This document shows positions 59,115 to 64,000 of a stretch of 64,000 nucleotides of DNA, piece by piece. Both the position numbers and the translations under genes were made by a program. This stretch comes from an uncultured Bacteroidales bacterium (GTDB taxonomy: Bacteria; Bacteroidota; Bacteroidia; Bacteroidales; P3): contig CAKZZD010000017.1 in the NCBI GenBank assembly GCA_937886715.1, forward strand, positions 1 to 64,000. Direction: 5' to 3'. The notes under the pieces are model-generated. The model was not told the DNA's origin, ran no database searches, and saw nothing but the letters and a program-made list of their open reading frames with translations. Position 1 is the first letter of the stretch, and each line of letters opens with the position of its first letter.

Positions 59115-59165
59115 CTGTTGTACGACTGTTGTACGAAAAAAGTTCGTACAACAGTCGTACAACAG
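59115..59165. repeat. Long palindrome, copy 2 (TTGTACGA type)
   Basis: Perfect 23-base arms (59115-59137 and 59143-59165) enclose the loop AAAAG. Each arm has two TGTTGTACGA units. Within the shared 20 bases it differs from copy 1 at two positions per arm, each with its pairing partner changed as well. Confidence 0.93.
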
Positions 59166-59358
59166 ACGGTCATCAAACGTTGCCATCGTGGAGCGCCGGG
59201 GGATGGTGTGTCAATCGGCTGTCGGCTGTGGCATCATGGGTCGTAATCCTGCCTTGCGGGAAGCACGGCGGGGGCGCCATCCCGCAGGGCAAGATTTTGA
59301 ATTTCATTCCGATATAAAATTATTTTGCGCTTATGGGTACTAAATAATAAAAAGTTCG

Positions 59359-59366
59359 TATCTTTG
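59359..59366 (+). promoter_or_regulatory. -7 box (TATCTTTG) before the WG-repeat gene
   Basis: TATCTTTG lies 25 bases before the ATG at 59392 and favours that start over the one at 59371. Confidence 0.65.
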
Positions 59367-59391
59367 CAATTTGAATCTTAATGTGTCATCT

Positions 59392-60744
59392 ATGAAGAAA
59401 AGCAGCATCATAATGGCGGTTCTCCTCGTGCTGGGCATGGCTGTGCAGGCTCAGAAACCCGTGTGGGAGGCACCGTCGCAGAGTTTCGGCTACAAGAACG
59501 ACAACGGTACTTGGAAGATCATGCCGCGCTTTCAGCGTGCAGGCGAATTCGAGGGCGGAGCCCGCAAATGGGCTGTCGTGAAACTCGACGGCCATTGGGG
59601 CTGCATCGACGTCGACGGCAACATGATCTGCCGCAACATTTTCCCCACGCGCGAGGTGGCCCATCAGGCCGGCGAGCAGTGGGAACAGATGACCGAGCCC
59701 GGCAAGTGGGTCTATCCCGCCCGCAACGCTGCTGACGGCCGCTGGGGCTTCGTCGACTACTACGGCCGATGGAAATACCAGCCGGTGTATGAGGCCGCCA
59801 ACCCGCACCAGGGTCGCGACCCGAAGAGCTACGCCTCGGTGAAGCGCGAGGGCCGTTGGGGCTGCATCGACGGCCGCGGCATCCTCGTGGTGAACAATAT
59901 CTTCCATTCGGCCGCACAGGCCGAAGAGGCCGGCGCCCAATGGGCCATCGGCCGCAACTACTACACATGGCGCGTGCCGGTGACCAATCCGCGCACGGGC
60001 CTTTGGGGCTTCGTCGACTATCTGGGCCGTTGGTCGGTGCAGCCGCTGTATGAGGACCAGGTGCCTTTCGGCGACGACAACAACTATCAGTACACGCAGG
60101 TGAAACAGGAAGGCCGCTGGGGCAACATCGACCGCAACGGCAATATCATCACCACTCCCATTTTCTTCACCCAGGCCGAGGCTGCGGACGCACTTGTGCA
60201 GTTCGAGCATGGGCGCACCCTCGAGGGATGGCGCTATCCGGTGAGCAATCCCGCCGACGGCAAGTGGGGCTGGGTGGACTGGAGCGGCGAATGGCGCATC
60301 AGACCCATCTACGAGGAGGCCACACGCTTCGCCAACGACACCGGCCTCTTCGCCACCGCCAAACTCGACGGATTCTGGATGGTGGTGGGCGACACTGGAG
60401 AGGACCTCTCGCGCAACGTGTTCACCCTCTCGTCGGAGGCCTGGCTCGCAGGCAACGAGTGGGACACCGGCCAGGAGTTGGGACATTGGCTCTATCCCAT
60501 CATGGACCAGGGTACTCAGGCCTGGGGCTATGTCGACTATCAGGGCGAATGGGTGATCAAACCCACCCTCGAAGAGGCCAAGCTGTTCACCTATGTGTGG
60601 AACGACCGCGTGGCACCCGCCCGCATGGACGGCAAGTGGGGCTGCATCGACCACACCGGACAGTTTGTCGTGAAGAACATCTATAACACTTCGGCCGAAG
60701 CCTTCATCGCCGGACGCCGGTGGGCCGAAGGCCGCAAATTCTGA
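59392..60744 (+). CDS. Secreted WG-repeat protein
   Basis: The 450-residue protein has a signal peptide ending AVQAQ and ten WG-type beta repeats that alternate between two forms: WGFVDYxGRWxxQPxYE and WGxIDxxGxIxxxxIF. They give five double modules, each separated by a helix with A-G-x-x-W (for example AGAQWAIGR). WG repeats are common in Bacteroidetes secreted proteins without known function. The dihydroorotase gene begins 7 bases after its stop. Confidence 0.88.
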   Translation: MKKSSIIMAVLLVLGMAVQAQKPVWEAPSQSFGYKNDNGTWKIMPRFQRAGEFEGGARKWAVVKLDGHWGCIDVDGNMICRNIFPTREVAHQAGEQWEQMTEPGKWVYPARNAADGRWGFVDYYGRWKYQPVYEAANPHQGRDPKSYASVKREGRWGCIDGRGILVVNNIFHSAAQAEEAGAQWAIGRNYYTWRVPVTNPRTGLWGFVDYLGRWSVQPLYEDQVPFGDDNNYQYTQVKQEGRWGNIDRNGNIITTPIFFTQAEAADALVQFEHGRTLEGWRYPVSNPADGKWGWVDWSGEWRIRPIYEEATRFANDTGLFATAKLDGFWMVVGDTGEDLSRNVFTLSSEAWLAGNEWDTGQELGHWLYPIMDQGTQAWGYVDYQGEWVIKPTLEEAKLFTYVWNDRVAPARMDGKWGCIDHTGQFVVKNIYNTSAEAFIAGRRWAEGRKF

Positions 60745-60751
60745 CATTCGG

Positions 60752-62098
60752 ATGACCACTTGGATTGCAGGCGCCACCATCGTCAACGAGGGGCGCGAGT
60801 TTGTCGGCTCGGTGAAGATCGAGGGCGACAAGATTGCCGCTGTGCTCGAGGGCGATACGGTACCCGGCGACGGCGGACAGACGATTGACGGCAAGGGGCT
60901 GTTGCTGCTGCCGGGCGTGATTGACACGCACGTGCATTTCCGCGACGGCGGTATGAGCGAGAATCCTGCCGGCACCTTCTTCACCGAGAGCCGCGCCGCA
61001 CGTGCCGGTGGGGTGACGTCGGTGATCGACATGCCCAACACCAAGCCGCAGACAACCACCCTCGAGGCATTGGAACAGAAAGAGGCGCTGGCGGCCCGCG
61101 ATAGCGCCGTCAACTATGGCTTCATGCTTGGTGCCACCAACGACAATATCGACATGCTGCTCAGCACCGACCCGCACCGCTATGCGGCTATCAAATTGTT
61201 TCTCGGTTCGTCGACGGGCAACATGCTGGTGAACGATCCCGCGCAGCTCGACCGCCTGTTTGCTGAAGCTCGCAAACTGATTGTGGCCCACTGCGAGGAG
61301 GAGTCGGTGGTGCAGGCCAACATGAAGAATTTCAAGCTGGAGTATCAGGGCACTCCCAAAGAGACTGCCGCGCTGCATCCGCAGATACGCAACACCGAGG
61401 CATGCTACCTTTCCACATATCATGCCATCGAGCGGGCCCACCGCTATGGCACCCGCCTGCATGTGGCGCACCTGTCGACAGCCACCGAACTGAACCTGCT
61501 GTCCAATTTTGCCTTGAAAGACAAGCATATCACCGCCGAGGTGACGCCCAACCACCTGTGGTTCGACGACCGCGACTATGCCGAGTTGGGCAACCTCATC
61601 AAGTGCAACCCTGCCATCAAGAGCAACGACGACCGCTTGGCACTTTGGGCTGCCTTGGCCGACGGCCTGATCGACACCATCGCCACCGACCATGCCCCCC
61701 ATCCGCTTGAGGCCAAGCAGCGTCCCTATTTCGACGCGCCGAGCGGCATTCCGTCGGTGCAGCATTCGCTGCAGATGATGCTTGAGGGCATTTTTAACCC
61801 CATCAGTGTCGGCGACGAGGAGCTGCGCCACACATGGATGCCCCTGATTGTAGAGAAGATGTGCCATGCTCCGGCCGAACTGTTCGGTATCGAGGGCAGG
61901 GGATATGTCCGACCGGGCTGTTATGCCGACCTGGTGCTGGTGCGTCCGGGGGTGGAACAGACGGTGACAAAGGCCAGTCTGCTGTCGCGTTGTGGATGGT
62001 CGCCGCTGGAGGGACAGACGTTCCACACACGTGTGGAGCGTGTTTTCGTCAACGGCCAGGCCGAAGGTGGAGCGCAGGCGCTGAAATTCAGCAAGTAG
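60752..62098 (+). CDS. pyrC: Dihydroorotase
   Basis: The enzyme closes carbamoyl aspartate to dihydroorotate in pyrimidine synthesis. The 448-residue class I protein has zinc ligands in DTHVHFRD (about 58-65), a candidate carbamylated Lys in AIKLFLGSSTGN (about 149), His in VAHCEEE and LHVAHLST, and Asp in ATDHAPHP (about 312). Length is typical. It is only 7 bases from the WG-repeat gene, so likely co-transcribed though unrelated in role. Confidence 0.95.
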   Translation: MTTWIAGATIVNEGREFVGSVKIEGDKIAAVLEGDTVPGDGGQTIDGKGLLLLPGVIDTHVHFRDGGMSENPAGTFFTESRAARAGGVTSVIDMPNTKPQTTTLEALEQKEALAARDSAVNYGFMLGATNDNIDMLLSTDPHRYAAIKLFLGSSTGNMLVNDPAQLDRLFAEARKLIVAHCEEESVVQANMKNFKLEYQGTPKETAALHPQIRNTEACYLSTYHAIERAHRYGTRLHVAHLSTATELNLLSNFALKDKHITAEVTPNHLWFDDRDYAELGNLIKCNPAIKSNDDRLALWAALADGLIDTIATDHAPHPLEAKQRPYFDAPSGIPSVQHSLQMMLEGIFNPISVGDEELRHTWMPLIVEKMCHAPAELFGIEGRGYVRPGCYADLVLVRPGVEQTVTKASLLSRCGWSPLEGQTFHTRVERVFVNGQAEGGAQALKFSK

Positions 62099-62110
62099 AC
62101 TGATGAATAT

Positions 62111-62155
62111 AAATGCGATCGGGCCGCCGGCATGCCGGCGGCCCGATCGCATTTT
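62111..62155. terminator. Bidirectional terminator, perfect 44-base palindrome
   Basis: Bases 62111-62154 form a perfect inverted repeat with arms starting AAATGCGATCGGGCC; T runs on both sides suit termination of the convergent pyrC and adhesin genes. Confidence 0.92.
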
Positions 62156-62170
62156 TAGGGGTATGTTTTG

Positions 62171-64000
62171 CTATCTTACGATCAGCTTTTTGGTCATGTT
62201 GCACCGCTCGCCGGCCAGGCGGATGAAGTAGGCTCCAGAGGGGAACTGCGATGCATCGAGGATGGCGGTGCCATTGCTGCTTTGCAGCTCAAGCACCCTG
62301 CGCCCCGTCATGTCGAGCACGGTGACGCGCACCGTTGGTTCGTCCTCTGGCAGCGTGATGGTGGTAAGCCCGTCGGTAGGGTTGGGATAGACGGTGATAC
62401 CGGCCTGAGCGTCGGCGTTACCGATGCCGCTAGAGGGTGTAATGGTGTGGGTTACGGCGTTGCAGTATTCTGACAGCAACTCGTCGGTGCAGTATGAAGC
62501 CACCCTGAACTCGTATTCCACGCCTGCCACCAGACTGCTGACATAGAAGGGGTTGATGGTGGCGGTCACTTGGGTCCAGGTAACGTCGCCACCAGTGGGA
62601 CGGAATTCCACCGCCCATTGGCCCATGCCGGTGGCGGCATCGTTCCACTGCAGTTGCACGCTCGACGACGAGGCGTCGGTGATGGTCAGTCCGCTGACGG
62701 GATGGCAATAGTCGGTCTGGAATATGATTGTGTCGGCCGACCACGGTCCCGGGTGTCCCGCTCCGCACACTTTCCTGTAGAGAGCCTTATAGTAGGTGTT
62801 GGCATGCAGCCCGACGATGGTGTAAGGCATGGTGCCCACAGGCAGCACGGTATTGCCGCCGTCGCCGATGAGCATCATCTGGCAAGTGGTGTCGCCACCT
62901 GTGGTGTCCCACCAGAACTCGGCCCTGTCGATGCCAGCGGAATAAAGGGCAAAGAGACTGGGCGATGAGCAGTCCGGGTCGGTCACTTCAACGGCTCGTG
63001 TGGACCAGTCGGACAACTGCCCGTTGGGACACAGCTGCCGCACGCCGAAGGTGACGGTGTCGCCTGCACGATAGCTTCCCGAAGCGTAGAACCATGCTGT
63101 TGTGTCGGTGGTGCCGTAGCCCATTTCGCTGCCATCCCATTCATAGTAGGCGATGTCGTAATAGTAGGTTCCGCTGCCAGGGGCCCAAGTGACCACTATG
63201 CGGTCGCCCACCTGCTCGGCCGACAGGATCTCTAGGGTGTCGCATTCGGCGAGGCTTCCATCGTCAATCAGCACACGGAAGTCGTCGATCAACACGTCGA
63301 GATCGTTGCCCTTATGGAGCACTACGTATTTGGCCCACGAGGGCAGATGTAGCCCTGCAGGGTTCCAGACGTTGTTCATCACTTCGCCCGAGAGAGTGTC
63401 GATCCAGACGATGGATTCCAGGTTGAGCGACGAGGCGCATCCGATGTGGAGAACAGCGGGCGAGTTGCGCTGACCGGCGGTGAAATGGAACGTCGCAATC
63501 AGCGAGTCGGCGCTGGTGAACTGCGGCGAGAAGAGATACTCGTCGCGGCTGGGCACATTGAGCGACACTGATCCCGAATAGTGGGTATGGAGGACGCGGC
63601 GTTCGGGCATGGCCTGATGGTTGCCGATGGGGGTGAGTATCTGCCAGCAGGGTGTATTCTCCTCGAAATCGTCGAAGAGGGTGACACCATAGTCGATACC
63701 CAGCAAGGCGCAGGTGGTGGAGACTTCCAGCGGCTGCGACCATACGGCGCTGTCGGCGCTGCAGATGGTGCGTACACGCGCCGTGTAGGCGGTGCCCTCG
63801 ACAAGGCCGCCAATCGTGCAGGGGCGCGACAGAACCACCATCGAGTATGTCGACGTGTCGCTGGTCAGGCTCACTTCCCATGCTGTTGCCATGTCGGTGG
63901 CATCGCTCCAGTCGAGCATCAACTCGTCGTCGCGCACCTCGACCACGCGCAGTCCCTGGGCAGGAGTGCAGGTGGATAGGAAGTCCACCTCCACATTGTC
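62171..64000 (-). CDS. Large T9SS-sorted surface protein, C-terminal part (runs off right edge)
   Basis: At least 609 residues are seen; the frame is open to the edge (codons for D-N precede the GTG at 63994), so the true start lies outside. It contains fibronectin type III-like domains (for example LDWSDATDMATAWEVSL; VQLQWNDAATGMGQWAVEF), a jelly-roll adhesin-like domain (about 110-250 of the visible part, FEENTPCWQI..IDDFRVLIDD) and a T9SS type A sorting domain (ITVYPNPTDGLTTITLPE ... KKLIVR). It should be exported by the SprA system and act at the surface. Confidence 0.9.
   Translation of the reverse strand, partial: DNVEVDFLSTCTPAQGLRVVEVRDDELMLDWSDATDMATAWEVSLTSDTSTYSMVVLSRPCTIGGLVEGTAYTARVRTICSADSAVWSQPLEVSTTCALLGIDYGVTLFDDFEENTPCWQILTPIGNHQAMPERRVLHTHYSGSVSLNVPSRDEYLFSPQFTSADSLIATFHFTAGQRNSPAVLHIGCASSLNLESIVWIDTLSGEVMNNVWNPAGLHLPSWAKYVVLHKGNDLDVLIDDFRVLIDDGSLAECDTLEILSAEQVGDRIVVTWAPGSGTYYYDIAYYEWDGSEMGYGTTDTTAWFYASGSYRAGDTVTFGVRQLCPNGQLSDWSTRAVEVTDPDCSSPSLFALYSAGIDRAEFWWDTTGGDTTCQMMLIGDGGNTVLPVGTMPYTIVGLHANTYYKALYRKVCGAGHPGPWSADTIIFQTDYCHPVSGLTITDASSSSVQLQWNDAATGMGQWAVEFRPTGGDVTWTQVTATINPFYVSSLVAGVEYEFRVASYCTDELLSEYCNAVTHTITPSSGIGNADAQAGITVYPNPTDGLTTITLPEDEPTVRVTVLDMTGRRVLELQSSNGTAILDASQFPSGAYFIRLAGERCNMTKKLIVR

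Larger units (their letters stand above)
58987..59391. other. Divergent intergenic region with palindrome
   Basis: The gap between the thioredoxin-fold gene and the WG-repeat gene holds palindrome copy 2, an imperfect hairpin (TGCCTTGCGGGA/TCCCGCAGGGCA, 59250-59291) and the promoter of the WG-repeat gene. No gene is seen. Confidence 0.6.

Overview
The window is about 64 kb of a GC-rich Bacteroidota chromosome, most likely an uncultured member of the Bacteroidales. Four things point there: promoters of the Bacteroidetes type (TTTG, 19 bases, TAnnTTTG), the type IX secretion (T9SS) translocon gene sprA, proteins with T9SS type A C-terminal sorting domains, and family content (DUF4296, PorE-like beta-propeller lipoproteins, BspA-like leucine-rich repeats, WG repeats, nucleoside kinase with TGS domain). 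I cannot name the genus from sequence alone. I see no phage, insertion sequence, CRISPR array or rRNA; one tRNA (Val-TAC) is present.

Layout. 1-5.8 kb: the edge of an unknown gene, then sufC-sufD, a PorE-like propeller protein and an MsbA-like exporter. 5.9-8.7 kb: tRNA-Val and a run of small lipoproteins. 8.9-13.8 kb (minus): orphan methylmalonyl-CoA mutase small subunit, LptF/G-type permease, SufE, a SufT/MIP18-like protein and an OppC-type permease. 14.1-15.6 kb: two divergent genes of unknown role (one with an excisionase-like HTH) separated by a four-fold 11-bp tandem repeat. 15.7-35.1 kb (plus): an AddA/RecB-like helicase-nuclease, then a long tightly packed block (M64 peptidase, beta-helix lipoprotein, ruvA, sprA, TPR protein, DedA, sufS, recN, aroK). 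35.1-38.1 kb (minus): nucleoside kinase and aminopeptidase P. 38.6-41.8 kb: a 1079-residue multi-domain flavo-iron-sulfur dehydrogenase. 41.9-44.9 kb: a promoter, a strongly base-paired RNA or leader, and a BspA-like T9SS surface protein. 45-48.7 kb (minus): GH3 and GH29 glycosidases with a free-methionine-sulfoxide reductase. 49.1-55.2 kb (plus): a hemerythrin-LuxR regulator, a membrane polyferredoxin with an internal Tat-like motif, YitT, a Tat-signal aldo/keto reductase, TatA, TatC and a lipoprotein. 55.2-59 kb (minus): rhomboid protease, mutL and a thioredoxin-fold protein. 59.4-64 kb: a WG-repeat protein, dihydroorotase and the C-terminal part of a T9SS-sorted adhesin.

Themes. Iron-sulfur cluster assembly is scattered over the window (sufC, sufD, sufT-like, sufE, sufS) and SufB is not seen. 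Protein export recurs: the T9SS translocon with two likely cargo proteins, and a Tat translocase encoded directly after two predicted Tat substrates, behind a putative di-iron sensor regulator. Three dispersed repeat families lie between genes. One is a perfect long palindrome present twice, whose two copies differ only by compensatory changes within the 20-bp arms they share.

The observations I would follow first are the rod-shaped RNA at 41.98-42.14 kb, the covarying palindrome pair, the single-chain dehydrogenase, and the hemerythrin-LuxR/ferredoxin/Tat cassette.
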